Shown one piece after another: positions 55,073 to 64,000 of a stretch of DNA of 64,000 nt. This DNA is from CAVQAH01 sp963784195 (GTDB taxonomy: Bacteria > Acidobacteriota > Vicinamibacteria > Vicinamibacterales > 2-12-FULL-66-21). The stretch spans positions 186,001 through 250,000 of the forward strand of contig CAWARA010000011.1 in NCBI GenBank assembly GCA_963784195.1. The letters run 5' to 3'. The position numbers were made by a program, and so were the translations under genes. A model generated the notes under the pieces. It worked only from the letters and a program-made list of their open reading frames with translations, was not told the DNA's origin and did no database searches. The first letter of the stretch is position 1; each line of letters begins with the position of its first letter.

Positions 55073-56116
55073 ATGAGTCCGGCGCGTATCGTGCTGGGCG
55101 TGTTGATGGCATGTGGGTTGGCGGCCTCGGCTCAAGATCCGGCAGCCACGCGCCCCGGCGGCTCTGATCTCCCTCCTTCGAGAATCCACAAGCTCGAAGA
55201 GCTCACCTGGCCGCAGATTGATGCCCTCGATCGTGAGAGGACACTGTTCATCCTGCCCGTGGGCATGATCGAGGAGCACGGCCCGCATCTGCCCGTAGGT
55301 GCCGACACGCTCGGCGTGACCTACGAGGCAAACGCCGCGTCGAGGCGTGTGAGCCGGGCTCTGCCAGGTTGGCACGTCGTCATGATGCCTCCAATCAACT
55401 ACGGCCAGGGCGGAGCCAACCAGCTTGGCGACAAGCCGGTGCATCCGGGCACATACGCCATCCGCCAGTCGACATTGCGATCACTAGTGGCCGATGTTGG
55501 CGGCCAGGTCGCGCAGAACGGTTTCAAATGGATCTTCGTGCTGAACGGCCATGCCGCACCCACGCACAACATCGCCATCAACGAGGCGTGCGATTTCGTC
55601 AGCGAAACGTTTCGCGTGACGATGCTGCACCTCACCGGTCTGTTTAGGGCCGATGCGGCGATTCAAGCCAGCATAGAGAAAGTCAAGGCCAAGCACTTTT
55701 CGGCCGCAGCGCTCTCGTCCTTCGGCATGGACGTTCATGCCGGCGTCGGCGAAACATCGGAGATGCTTGCCGTCCGGCCCGATCTGGTTCGACCAAACTA
55801 CAAGGCGCTGCCCAGCCGAGCGGGGCGTTCTCTCGAGGAATTGCGCGCCATCGCGACTGCTCCGGGTTGGCAGGGTTATCTCTCTTCTCCGGCGAGTGCG
55901 ACGACGGTCTATGGCCGAGCGGTCAAAGAATGGTGGATCGACGGGTTCACCGATCTGATTCTCCGCGCCGTGCGCGGTGAGAACATGTTCGTGCACCCGC
56001 GCATGCCCGAGACGATGCCTCCCGAGCTGGTCCCGATGCTCGAGAAGGCACTCGCGAACGAAACGGCATTCGAAGCGAAACTCGCAGACTGGCTTGTGCT
56101 ACGCATGAAGCGTTAG
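55073..56116 (+). CDS. Exported creatininase-family amidohydrolase
   Basis: A 347-residue protein after AAGGAGAG. The signal peptide is about 1-20. The fold is that of creatininase / mycofactocin MftE / FAPy deformylase: EEHGPHLPVGADTLG (Glu and His metal ligands), LNGHAAPTHN, and DVHAGVGETSEML with a Glu ligand. It cleaves a cyclic or linear amide with two divalent metals. Being exported is unusual for this family but is repeatedly seen in Acidobacteriota-type proteins. The substrate is unknown. The 176-bp gap before it (54897-55072) shows nothing. Confidence 0.87.
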   Translation: MSPARIVLGVLMACGLAASAQDPAATRPGGSDLPPSRIHKLEELTWPQIDALDRERTLFILPVGMIEEHGPHLPVGADTLGVTYEANAASRRVSRALPGWHVVMMPPINYGQGGANQLGDKPVHPGTYAIRQSTLRSLVADVGGQVAQNGFKWIFVLNGHAAPTHNIAINEACDFVSETFRVTMLHLTGLFRADAAIQASIEKVKAKHFSAAALSSFGMDVHAGVGETSEMLAVRPDLVRPNYKALPSRAGRSLEELRAIATAPGWQGYLSSPASATTVYGRAVKEWWIDGFTDLILRAVRGENMFVHPRMPETMPPELVPMLEKALANETAFEAKLADWLVLRMKR

Positions 56117-56311
56117 TTCAACCCCTCTCGACGAGCACGTCGCGCCGATTACTATCACCGACGTCACGTACGATCTGGCCCCTGAATCTGGGTTCGAGAG
56201 CGGAACGCTGGCTGAGTTTTGAACCGTGAAAGAATTCCGGCCCCAGCTTCAGCGATAATCGGCCCACGAGTAATCTGCGCTGTGTGATCGGTGATAAATC
56301 AAAAGATTCGC

Positions 56312-57431
56312 ATGAGTTCGAGAAGGTTCGAGCGTCGGTCCTTTCTGAAGAGCGCCGGTCTGGGCGCAGCCGGACTTTTACTCGGGTCCGGATGTGCGCC
56401 GCGCCCTTACGTCATCGAGCCAGCGCCCCGGCGTCGCTTCGCGCCCGTGCTCGTCTCGCCTGAGCGCGTGATTCGCACGATCGCCGGCCTCAGACCGTAT
56501 CGCCCGTCCGGCTTCGTCCTCGGTGCCGAGCGAATCGGCGACAAGCTTCTCGTGCACGATTACGGGCACGGTGGCGGCGGCGTCACGCTCTCATGGGGTA
56601 CGGCTCGACTGGCCGTTGACGAGTTGAACGGATGGACCGGATCGTCGGATCGCGCGGCCGTCGTCGGATGCGGGGCAGTCGGCCTCGCGACCGCACGGCT
56701 GCTCCAGCGCCGCGGAACGGCCGTCACGATCTACGCGAAGGACATTCCGCCCAACACGACGTCGAACATCGCGGGGGCGCAGTGGGGGCCGTTCAGCGTC
56801 TTCGAGCGCGGCAAGACGACGGCGGCGTTCGACGAGCAGTTCGCTCGGGCGGCCCGGCTCTCGTGGCGGCTCTTTCAGGATCTTCTCGGCTCGACATATG
56901 GAATTCGGTGGATCGACAACTACAGTGTCGGAGACACGCCCGCAGAGGGCCCGCTCGACAGCCCATTCTACGTGAACGGCGTCGATCTCGGTCCGCGCGA
57001 GCATCCGTTCCCGGCGCGGTACGTTCGGCGTTTCACGACCATGTTGATCGAGCCGCCGGTCTACATGGCGGCGATGCTCCGCGACTTCCTTCTCGCAGGC
57101 GGCCGGCTCGTCGTCCGCGAGCTGGCGTCACGAGATGAGATCTCCGCGCTCGATGAGCCGATCGTCTTCAACTGCACAGGTCTCGGCGCTCGGTACGCTC
57201 GTGGGAGATGCCGAGCTGACGCCGGTCAAAGGGCAGCTCACGTTTCTGCTGCCGCAGCCGGAAGTGGACTACATCACGTTGCTGGATGGTCCGCTGTACA
57301 TGTTTCCGCGCGCGGACGGTATCCTGCTCGGCGGGACTTTCGAGCGAGGCAACTGGGACGTCGCTCCGGAGCCCGATGTCGAGCAGCGCATCCTTGACGG
57401 CCATCGGAGATTTTTCGAGCGGATGCGATAG
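56312..57431 (+). CDS. Tat-exported FAD-dependent oxidoreductase, D-amino-acid-oxidase type (one frameshift)
   Basis: I chose ATG 56312 over GTG 56291. SRRFERRSFLKSAGLG is a Tat signal, followed by a lipobox-like LLLGSGC. The FAD motif AVVGCGAVGLATARLL is at about 112-127. The DAO-type segment NIAGAQWGPF and the substrate-side region follow. After FNCTGLGAR, near 57193, the frame steps +1 (one extra base) to TLVGDAELTPVKGQLTFLLPQ and ends at 57431. About 372 residues. It oxidises an amino acid or amine in the periplasm. The final FAD contact seems to be a short C-terminus, so the protein may end slightly early. Confidence 0.8.
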
Positions 57432-57479
57432 CTGGCCAGTTGAAGCCAAGGGAACGCTCCTCGATGAGGCGGCTCGATG

Positions 57480-57719
57480 TGAGTTGAACGAGCCCAGGAC
57501 ATTGCGGACGATCCTTCGCGCCAGATGTCCGTTATACAGATGAGCCCTGTCGGAGTTCGCCAACGTCACGACGCTTACGTCATCAGCCGGGTACACACGG
57601 TCAGGCGGGTGGTAGCTAGTGAGTGAGCGATGAACGTCGATTGCCCTTGGGTATCCGTCCGTCAACTGCTCGTGCGGTAACTCGGTCCGGGCTGGACCAA
57701 GTTCATCAAGCACCCCCAA
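57480..57719 (-). pseudogene. Possible remnant of a serine-hydrolase (beta-lactamase family) C-terminus
   Basis: On the minus strand the text RSLTSYHPPDRVYPADDVSVVTLANSDRA resembles the end of beta-lactamase-family serine hydrolases (TSY...YPDDDVSVIVLANSD). Upstream motifs are absent and the frame is not continuous with anything. The remaining spacer (57432-57922) shows no other feature. Confidence 0.35.
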
Positions 57720-57922
57720 TCACCTGATCAATAATGACCGGGCCCTACTGGCACACACCTGGTGCCGTAACATCACTACCCGCCGAACTTTCCCCTGTTC
57801 CGCGAATGCCTGCGCGATGCTCGAGAGAGGACACGTCTGCTGTGACGCGCGCGCAGCCTCGATTCGCGGACATTCTCGACAGGTCTGTTTATGCATTATC
57901 GCCGGCGCACACGAAGGCGCGG

Positions 57923-59026
57923 TCATCTCACGCCGCGCGGCGCCAACGCCGTCCACTCGGTCCGCCGGACCGAGTAGGGCGTGTGTGTCTCCCTCACCGC
58001 CCTTGGCCCAAAGAACTCCTCCGCCTCATAAGTATTGTGCGCACGGCAGCGCAGTTGAAGATTGTCGACCACCGTCTCCCCGCCCGCTGCAAAAGGCACT
58101 ACGTGATGGATCTCCAGAAAGCCGCGCTCGCGACAGCGGCCGTCGTAACCAACGAACGCGCACTGCCGGCCGTCGCGTGCCCAGACCGCGCGCTTGACTG
58201 CGGCGGGCACATGACGCGCGCGTGGGCGAGCGTCGCGTGAAGAGCGAGGGCGGGAAGTATGCGCGCATCGAGTCCGCTCCAGGTCTGCGACGAGCAGCTT
58301 CAACGCGCGTTCGACAATCAGCGCCGGATCCCCACTTGGGATCGTGTGTCGCAACAGATCCTGGGCACGGCGCAAGTGGTCATGCGCTTCCGCGGAGACT
58401 GTGACCTGGATGCGATACCGTGTCGGTGCCAGCGGCGTGACAACGGGCGGGCGCGACGGCGTGGGTGCGGCGATGACCGCGGCGTGTTGCCGATCGCCAC
58501 GCAGTTCCAGGTCGTTACTCGTAGGAACATTGCGTCGGTCGTCGCGCTCTGCCGTGTGCTGTGGGCCGGCCGGTCTGACGGGCGTGGGCAACTTCCGCAC
58601 ACTCGACGGAACCGCTGGCAGTGGACGGAGCGCGGCGACTATGCGTTCCACATCGCGCTTGCTTTTGTACCGGGCACTCACGAGCAGAGTCCGATGGTTG
58701 TCGTCAGTCAGATGCGGCCCCAGCAGGCCGATGGTCGTGACATTCAATGATGCGTCGGCGAGGAATCCCATTACGACCGGGAAGCGCCGTGCCGCACGCG
58801 CGGTCTCGATTCGGCCATATGCCGCATGCTCGGACAGGTGCAGCGCTTGCGTGCAGTAGGTGAAGAGCGAGGAATAGCCTTCGGCCAGATATAGACGCCG
58901 CGCATCCACTTCGGCGAGCAGCGCAATCAGATGTGCAGTGGCCGCACGTTCCTGATTCGCTGCGCGAGTGACCTGGGCCAGGAGTTCGGTGTCGGTAAGT
59001 TGATCCGGAGATTCGATCTTGGTCAT
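57923..59026 (-). CDS. HNH endonuclease with DUF222-like N-terminal region
   Basis: A 367-residue protein from ATG 59026. The N-terminal half is helical (DTELLAQVTRAANQERAATAHLIALL, YSSLFTYCTQALHLSEHAAYGRIETARA), the DUF222/13E12-type region. A variable Arg/Pro-rich linker follows. The C-terminal HNH nuclease (about 285-350) has AVWARDGRQCAFVG, CRERGFLEIHHVVPFAAGGE and DNLQLRCRAHN, with the HH and N of the beta-beta-alpha metal finger. Such genes multiply in genomes and behave like mobile cassettes. Matching palindromes bracket this one, and a decayed piece of a second copy lies just outside. Confidence 0.9.
   Translation of the reverse strand: MTKIESPDQLTDTELLAQVTRAANQERAATAHLIALLAEVDARRLYLAEGYSSLFTYCTQALHLSEHAAYGRIETARAARRFPVVMGFLADASLNVTTIGLLGPHLTDDNHRTLLVSARYKSKRDVERIVAALRPLPAVPSSVRKLPTPVRPAGPQHTAERDDRRNVPTSNDLELRGDRQHAAVIAAPTPSRPPVVTPLAPTRYRIQVTVSAEAHDHLRRAQDLLRHTIPSGDPALIVERALKLLVADLERTRCAHTSRPRSSRDARPRARHVPAAVKRAVWARDGRQCAFVGYDGRCRERGFLEIHHVVPFAAGGETVVDNLQLRCRAHNTYEAEEFFGPRAVRETHTPYSVRRTEWTALAPRGVR
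57955..57975. repeat. Palindrome ACTCGGTCC...GGACCGAGT, left of HNH cassette
   Basis: A 9-bp perfect dyad with a 3-nt centre, inside the last codons of the HNH gene. The same 9-bp arms recur at 59275-59297 on the other side of the gene. Confidence 0.6.
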
Positions 59027-59274
59027 GCTCCGTTGTAGCATCGCAGTTTTTGCAAGCCGACAATGGCTCATGACGCACGAACGCGCCGCGAGCCCGCTGA
59101 TGAATCGGATCGCTGCCGATGTGCGCTCTGGCGCAGCCACAACGATTTGACGGGCACTCTCGTCGTCGTGTGCGGTTGATCCGTGACCGGCCACTGAAAT
59201 TGCTGTCAAGCATTTTCTGTCGTGTCCGGAAAATTTCTTGACCATGACGCAGGTCAACCCGCAACAACCACACT

Positions 59275-59297
59275 ACTCGGTCCAGACCGGACCGAGT
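59275..59297. repeat. Palindrome ACTCGGTCC...GGACCGAGT, right of HNH cassette
   Basis: The same arms as at 57955-57975 but with a 5-nt centre. A second dyad GAGTTC-AA-GAACTC follows at 59294-59307. The two palindromes enclose 1343 bp containing the HNH gene only. Confidence 0.6.
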
Positions 59298-59372
59298 TCA
59301 AGAACTCGGGTTAAGTAGCGCCCGCGGGTTTCCCGCAACAGCCACGGCTGCGCCGATCCGAAGTGCTGCACC

Positions 59373-59485
59373 AGGATGACCGGAAATCGTCGTGCGGCAC
59401 GCGCCGCTTCGATGCGGCCATACGCGGCATGTTCGGAGAGTCGTAGAACCCGCGTGCAGTATGTGAAGAGTGACGAGCACTCTCG
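59373..59485 (-). pseudogene. Remnant of a second DUF222-HNH gene
   Basis: The minus strand reads SSLFTYCTRVLRLSEHAAYG then RIEAARAARRFPVI, nearly the same as the intact HNH protein (SSLFTYCTQALHLSEHAAYG). Flanking sequence on both sides is unrelated and frameless. The rest of 59027-59551 shows only the palindromes. Confidence 0.75.
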
Positions 59486-59551
59486 TGTGTGTGTTCTGAA
59501 TCGCGGCTAGCTGTTGAAAACTCGGATATGCCTGCGTCAGCGCGATATCGA

Positions 59552-59947
59552 TCAGCGGCCATCGCGTGATCGCCGTGCCGGTCCGCGGCGGCTGCCGGCG
59601 ACCGACCTCCTCCGCATCTTCGCGCTGACGAAGCGGTGTGCGCTGGTGACGAGGTCCCTCAACGCGTCGACGCGTACACGTGCCAGCCGAACGAGCACGC
59701 AGGGGTAGTTCAGGTAGTGATCCTTCAGATAGTAAGTGCCAGGGTCCTCTTCCACGATCACGTCTCGCTCGGCAAAGTCCATCATGACGACCAGCGAGTT
59801 CGGCTCAGCAGACTTGTGGGAAGCGATGCACACGAACATCTTCCCGCGCACCTTCAATGCGGGCTGCCCCCACGTGGTCGTTACTTCCACGTCCGGTAAG
59901 GTCCGGCCGATGGCTTCAACCGTCTTGAACGTGTGGCCGCGTGGCAC
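59552..59947 (-). CDS. MmcQ/YjbR family protein
   Basis: A 131-residue protein from GTG 59947. The family core is plain: TFKTVEAIGRTLPDVEVTTTWG, PALKVRGKMFVCIA, and NYPCVLVRLARVRVDALRDLVTSAHRFV. Members have a double-wing CyaY-like fold and are often called DNA-binding, though a biochemical role is not established. The basic C-terminal tail (MRRRSVAGSRRGPARRSRDGR) is extended relative to the family. It is monocistronic, facing the HNH remnants. Confidence 0.82.
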   Translation of the reverse strand: MPRGHTFKTVEAIGRTLPDVEVTTTWGQPALKVRGKMFVCIASHKSAEPNSLVVMMDFAERDVIVEEDPGTYYLKDHYLNYPCVLVRLARVRVDALRDLVTSAHRFVSAKMRRRSVAGSRRGPARRSRDGR

Positions 59948-60072
59948 GTCGCTGTCCTCGTTTCAACCCAGCTTTCGTTGGTGGGCGTTCCAGGCCCTAC
60001 CCCCTTCCAGCATCCTCGCATGAGCCGCTTCCACCGTTGTTGGCGCACTAGCCATCAAGGAGGTGGGACGCC

Positions 60073-60423
60073 ATGCGCTACCGAATCGGACGATGGCTCC
60101 AGGGGATCGTTTTCGTGACCCTCGCCCCGGGTGCTGCCTGGGGTCAACCCGTCGCACGCTCTCTCGAGGAACTCCAGGCCCTCATGACGGCTGCATACGC
60201 ATCCTGCAACGATAGCTGCGACGCGCCTGACCCGATTCCGATGTTCCTTTCTGCCGCAGGATTCGGGGCCGGGATTGGCGCGCTTGCCGGGTTTCTTGTT
60301 GACAAGGCTCATAAGGGCCGCGAACTGCTCTATCCCGCGCCGGGCAGATCTCCACGATCGATAAACGTATCGCCGATTCTGTCAACCAATCACAAAGGTC
60401 TGTCTGTGTGGTTCCGCTTCTGA
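60073..60423 (+). CDS. Small exported protein with one membrane/glycine-rich segment
   Basis: A 116-residue protein after a near-perfect AAGGAGGTG (60056-60064). The signal peptide is about 1-25 (GIVFVTLAPGAAWG). A short Cys-containing loop (ASCNDSCDAP) follows, then a Gly/Ala helix FGAGIGALAGFLVD, and a C-terminal beta segment VSPILSTNHKGLSVWFRF ending in Phe. No known function. The final segment resembles the end of small outer-membrane proteins. It is convergent with the kinase gene 43 bp away. Confidence 0.65.
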   Translation: MRYRIGRWLQGIVFVTLAPGAAWGQPVARSLEELQALMTAAYASCNDSCDAPDPIPMFLSAAGFGAGIGALAGFLVDKAHKGRELLYPAPGRSPRSINVSPILSTNHKGLSVWFRF

Positions 60424-60466
60424 CGATCGAGAACGCTCGTGCCACGACATGTGGCGTGGCGTCGCG

Positions 60467-63187
60467 CTACTGCGTCGGCACGAGCCGCTTCAGCTCTTCA
60501 AACCAATTGAGGACTACCTGGATCTGCGGCCCCATGAGGGTGCCGGACTCCGTCTGTCCCGCTGGAATCAGAGCCAGCACCTTGCCACCTGCTGTGATGT
60601 CGTAGGACCTTACGCCCCTCTGGCGGGCTCAGTTGGAATGGTCTCGGCAGCGCTACGGCATTCCCGAATGCAAACGTCGGTTCCGTTGTGACGCTGATAG
60701 CTTCAAACCCGCCGGCCCGCGGATTGTAATAAAGCTCTTTTCCGTCTGGTGACCAGACCACTTCATGCGGACTGTCGCGCGGGTTCGTGGGGAGCTGATA
60801 CTTGGCTCCCGTGGCCGGGAATGGCTGGACATAGATCGTCGTCTTGCCCCGCTCGCCGCTCGTGTAGGCCACCCATCGTCCATCGGGCGAAAACACGCCG
60901 CCGGTGGGAAACCCCGAGTGGACGTCACCGAAAGGCGTCGCTTTTCTGTCCTTCAGCGAGAGCGTCCACAACGAAATGTCAGACCCCTTCGTAATGCTGA
61001 ACAGAATCGTGTCGGCCTTCGGCGACCATGACTCCGGCGCATGTGATTCGCCCTGTTCGGGCTTTGTCAGGCGTTCGGCGGTACCCCCGACGGCGGACTG
61101 CCAGAAGATGGCGAGATCGCCCTCGCGAGCGGACTGAAACGCGAGGCGCGTACCGTCCCGGGACCAGATCGGGAACCGGTTGTTCCCTCCGAACGTGACT
61201 CGCTGCATCGCGCTCCTGCCAGCCAACTCATAGGTGTGGATAGTCGCCTCCTGGCCGTCATCAATCCCAAAAGCGATGCGCGTGCCGTCGGGAGACACGC
61301 GGGGCGACGAGTACAGCCCTGGCGGGAGTTTCAGCGGTTCGACGAATCCCTTTCGATCGGTCAAGCCCAGCACCATTTCGGCCGATGGCGAGGCCGGGCC
61401 AGGGACATAAACGAGGGAACCAGTGCTGGAGACGCTGAAGTTGGCTGCGTCACTCGCTGCCGATCGCCTGACGCCCTCGATCATCGGCACGTGACTCGCC
61501 TTTGACCTCCAGGCGGCGCTCGTCGAATGCAACCGCGAGCACGCGTCCGGCGACGGCGTACAGGAGGTGACCCGTTGGCACATATCGGGCATCGCTGCCG
61601 CCGACGATCAGCGTCTTTCGTTCGTCCGACCCGAGCGACTGCACGACGACGCGCGCCTTGTCCCATCGATCAGGAGCAGTGCCGGTGGCCAGCGTGAACA
61701 GTACGTGCCGGCCGTCCGGCAGCACTTGTGGGCCAAGCGCCATCTCACCGTCCTTGACACTCACGAGCACGTCCGGTGTGCCGCCATCCGGGGAGACCCG
61801 CATGATGCCCTTGCTGCCCTGGCCGAAGACGATGCCATCCGGCCCCCAAGTGATGCCGAACGGGTTGTCAGCCGGGCAAAGCGTTACGGCGGCACCGCCG
61901 GTGATTGGCAATTCTCTTGAGCGTCTGATCGGCGACGGCATAGAACGCGATCGATCGACCGTCGGGCGAAAAGACAGGCTCCGTCACGAGCCGATAGCCT
62001 TCGGTGCCCTGAATCGCCTTGGCGTCCAGTTCCGACATCGAGCGGAGATACAGCCGGGTGTTCGCGGCATACACCATCTGTGCGCCGTCTGGCGACAGGG
62101 CGACCATGTGGCGGTTGGCGCTGGGCGTTGTGAAGATCTGTCCTGGTGGCAACGTAAACGAAAACCGGGTGACCGCGAGCGGCGTCGGGGGCCTGAGGCT
62201 GAGGTTCCACGCCGTTCCGACCAGGGCACCGGTCACGATCGCGGTGAGCGCGACCGGCATCGCCCGTCGCCACAGGGGCCGCGGCGGCGCGAGGGCGCTC
62301 GCGCCGCCCGCGTCTCCGATGCCGGGCGCGGCGGGATCGTCCAGCACGATCCGCGCTTCGCCGATGTCGCGCAGCCGCCGACTCACGTCCCGATCGAGAC
62401 ACCGCTCCAGGAGGCGGCGCACCGACGTGGGTGTCGAGGCGGGGAGCGACGACCAGTCGATGTCCTGGCGCAAGACGGCCGCGAGTGTGTCGGCAACATC
62501 GTCGCCCTTGAACGCACGCCGGCCCGACAGCATCTCGTAGAGCACGGCGCCGAACGCCCACACGTCGCTCCGCTTGTCAGCCTGGCGTCCCTTCGCCTGC
62601 TCGGGACTCATGTATGCGGCGGTGCCCATGATCATGCCCAACTGGGTCATCGCCGGACTCGTAATCGTTGGTGAAGCCGTCACGTCCCCGCCCGGCACAA
62701 GCACCGGCTCCAAGGCCTTCGCGAGGCCGAAGTCCAGCACCTTCACCGTGCCATCGAGTCGCACCTTGATGTTCGCGGGCTTCAGATCGCGGTGAATGAT
62801 CCCGTGCTCGTGAGCCGCTTCGAGCGCTTCGGCGATCTGCCTGCTGATAGGCAAGGCCTCGTCGACCGGAATCGGCCCCAACGCGATCCGGTCGGCAATC
62901 GTCGGCCCTTCGACCAGTTCGAGAACGAGCGCCGCCGTGCCGCCGCTCTCTTCGAGCCCATAGATCGCCGCAATGTTCGGATGGTTCAGGGAGGCAAGCG
63001 TCCTGGCTTCCCGCTGGAATCTGGCGACACGCTCCGGGTCGGAGACGAACACCGCCGGCAGAACCTTGATGGCGACGTCTCGAGCGAGTTTCGTGTCGCG
63101 CGCCCGATACACTTCGCCCATGCCGCCGGCTCCGAGGGCGGAGACGATCTGGTACGGACCGAGGCGTGTGCCGGAGGTGAGGGCCAA
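60467..63187 (-). CDS. Ser/Thr protein kinase with C-terminal TolB/WD40-like propeller (three frameshifts)
   Basis: GTG start at 63187. The kinase domain (about 10-280) has GAGGMGEVYRA, Lys in VAIKVLP, HRDLKPANIK, DFGLAKA and GTAAYMSPEQ. A single membrane helix (about 310-330) leads to an extracytoplasmic PD40/TolB-type propeller (FTLPPGQIFTTPSANRHMVALSPDG). Family text moves +1 near 61917 (to LPITGGAAVTL), +1 near 61490 (to HVPMIEGVRRS) and +1 near 60608 (to SYDITAGGKVLALIP), ending at TAG 60467-60469. The restored product is about 905 residues. This Hanks-type receptor kinase is the classic Acidobacteriota form; the ligand is unknown. Confidence 0.88.
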
Positions 63188-63277
63188 ACTGTTGCGGTGG
63201 ATTATACGGGGGCAGGTGTCGGCTTCGCACCGACGCCCTCGCTCTAGCGGGCACAGAGTACGCGGCCGCGAGCTTCG

Positions 63278-63394
63278 CTAGAACCGAATCTGCAGCCCCA
63301 ATCGCGCGGCCGTTGCTTCGCGGAACTAGCGGAGGATAACGCGGCTGTTGAAAGCGTTGAACAGATCGAGATCGAGATCGAGGGTCAAGCGATT
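63278..63394 (-). pseudogene. Remnant of a TonB-dependent receptor C-terminus
   Basis: The minus strand reads NRLTLDLDLDLFNAFNSRVILR, a stop, then FREATAARLGLQIRF and a stop. That is the terminal strand pattern of TonB-dependent receptors. No other part of a receptor is present. The rest of the 63188-63483 gap shows nothing. Confidence 0.55.
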
Positions 63395-63483
63395 TTGCTC
63401 ATGGCGGGCCATTATCGTGTCGAAAGCCGAAAGACTCAGCCGTATCACTATTGATTGTCGGCGATTCCGCTCGGGCATGGCCG

Positions 63484-63489
63484 TATAAT
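63484..63489 (+). promoter_or_regulatory. -10 element TATAAT upstream of the last gene
   Basis: A perfect TATAAT 34 bp before the ATG at 63523. No good -35 lies at 16-18 bp spacing, so the promoter may be activator-dependent. Confidence 0.45.
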
Positions 63490-63522
63490 CCGGCCTCAGC
63501 GCGCGTCTTCGAAGGAGCCATC

Positions 63523-64000
63523 ATGAAGAGGATCATCCTTACGATCGTAGCGTCCTTCCTGATCGTCTCTCCGGTTCATGCGACGCCGCTGACGTGGCAT
63601 TTCTTCGGCACTACAAGTACCTCGAGTCAGTTCAACGGGATGTCCATCGGAGGCCTTGCCCTACGAATTGCGGATTTTCTTGGATACCGATCTACTGCCG
63701 TTAGATTTCGGGACGCCCGACATCCAGTTCTCCGGACCGCATCAGGGTGAGATCGACATTGCGACGCTTGGCACTCTGCCGCTCAACCCAATTTCAAGAG
63801 TTCTCTATCACGCTCCTGGTGGACTCGGCAATCCCGTCACCGAGGTGCAATTCTACGCACCTGCCTTCAATGCTGCCCACTTTGCCTCCAGCGTTACGAA
63901 CGATAGCGAGCATCTCGGTCCGATCCCGCTGACAGCCACGTCGAGTGGTGGGTTGAACTTCTCGCCCCCTGTGATGGGACCTAACGGCCTATCTGTGTCT
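63523..64000 (+). CDS. Exported protein, partial at window edge (one frameshift)
   Basis: ATG 63523 behind GAAGGAG. The signal peptide is about 1-21 (IILTIVASFLIVSPVHA), followed by TPLTWHFFGTTSTSSQFNG. After a +1 step near 63657 the frame stays open to the window end through LPYELRIFLDTDLLPLDFG and GEIDIATLGTLPLNPISR. The protein is beta-rich and threonine/serine/glycine-rich, of the sort that often ends in a PEP-CTERM sorting tail, but the C-terminus is outside the window, so this cannot be checked. No function recognised. Confidence 0.6.

Overview
The window comes from a high-GC Gram-negative chromosome. It most resembles an Acidobacteriota genome of the Vicinamibacteria type. This is inferred from gene families only: a TonB-dependent receptor with a carboxypeptidase-like N-terminal domain, a reg_prop/Y_Y_Y sensor kinase, a Ser/Thr kinase fused to a beta-propeller, many Tat substrates and several oversized membrane glycosyltransferase-like proteins. 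There is no rRNA operon, tRNA or CRISPR array that I can see. There is one clear tmRNA gene (15809-16163).

Layout. 1-15.6 kb: an ABC exporter cut by the window edge, a TonB-dependent receptor, a GntR/FCD regulator divergent from an outer-membrane-type protein, two large GT-C-like membrane proteins, then an operon of a long coiled-coil GAF protein and a lytic transglycosylase. 15.6-16.3 kb: promoter, structured leader and tmRNA. 16.4-25.7 kb: an ArsN2-like acetyltransferase, a hydrolase, and a tightly overlapping protocatechuate (beta-ketoadipate) cluster (CoA-transferase subunits, PcaH, PcaG, PcaB, a PcaD-PcaC fusion) ending in a small GatC/AtzG-like protein and a Tat-exported amidase. 26-30.6 kb, opposite strand: a class II aldolase family protein, an FAD aromatic hydroxylase, a LysR regulator and an ACMSD-type amidohydrolase, plausibly peripheral aromatic steps feeding the pca genes.

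30.8-41.1 kb: a metal-binding exported protein, then an operon joining an exported SAM methyltransferase, a Tat-exported molybdenum hydroxylase (PaoA and PaoC homologous parts in one gene), its FAD/[4Fe-4S] subunit, and an RND efflux adaptor plus pump. 41.2-41.9 kb: a non-coding element of nested inverted repeats with 54-bp ends. 42-48.8 kb: a disrupted beta-propeller protein, a serine beta-lactamase-family hydrolase, an exported hydrolase, an M23 peptidase and a flavin amine oxidase. 48.9-54.9 kb: a sensor kinase/response regulator pair with a collagen-like exported protein and an OmpA-domain protein. Four copies of one palindrome punctuate this block and look like a private operator. 55-64 kb: a creatininase-family amidohydrolase, a Tat FAD oxidase, an HNH endonuclease bracketed by matching palindromes, an MmcQ/YjbR protein, the kinase-propeller protein, and a partial exported protein at the edge.

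Two things cut across the window. First, about two dozen conserved genes or gene parts are broken by single-base shifts, nearly all of the insertion type and often in short homopolymers. This looks like assembly error, not decay, so I give full gene extents across the shifts. Second, several intergenic spaces contain arrays of short repeated words arranged as inverted arms. The word differs at each locus but the architecture is the same.
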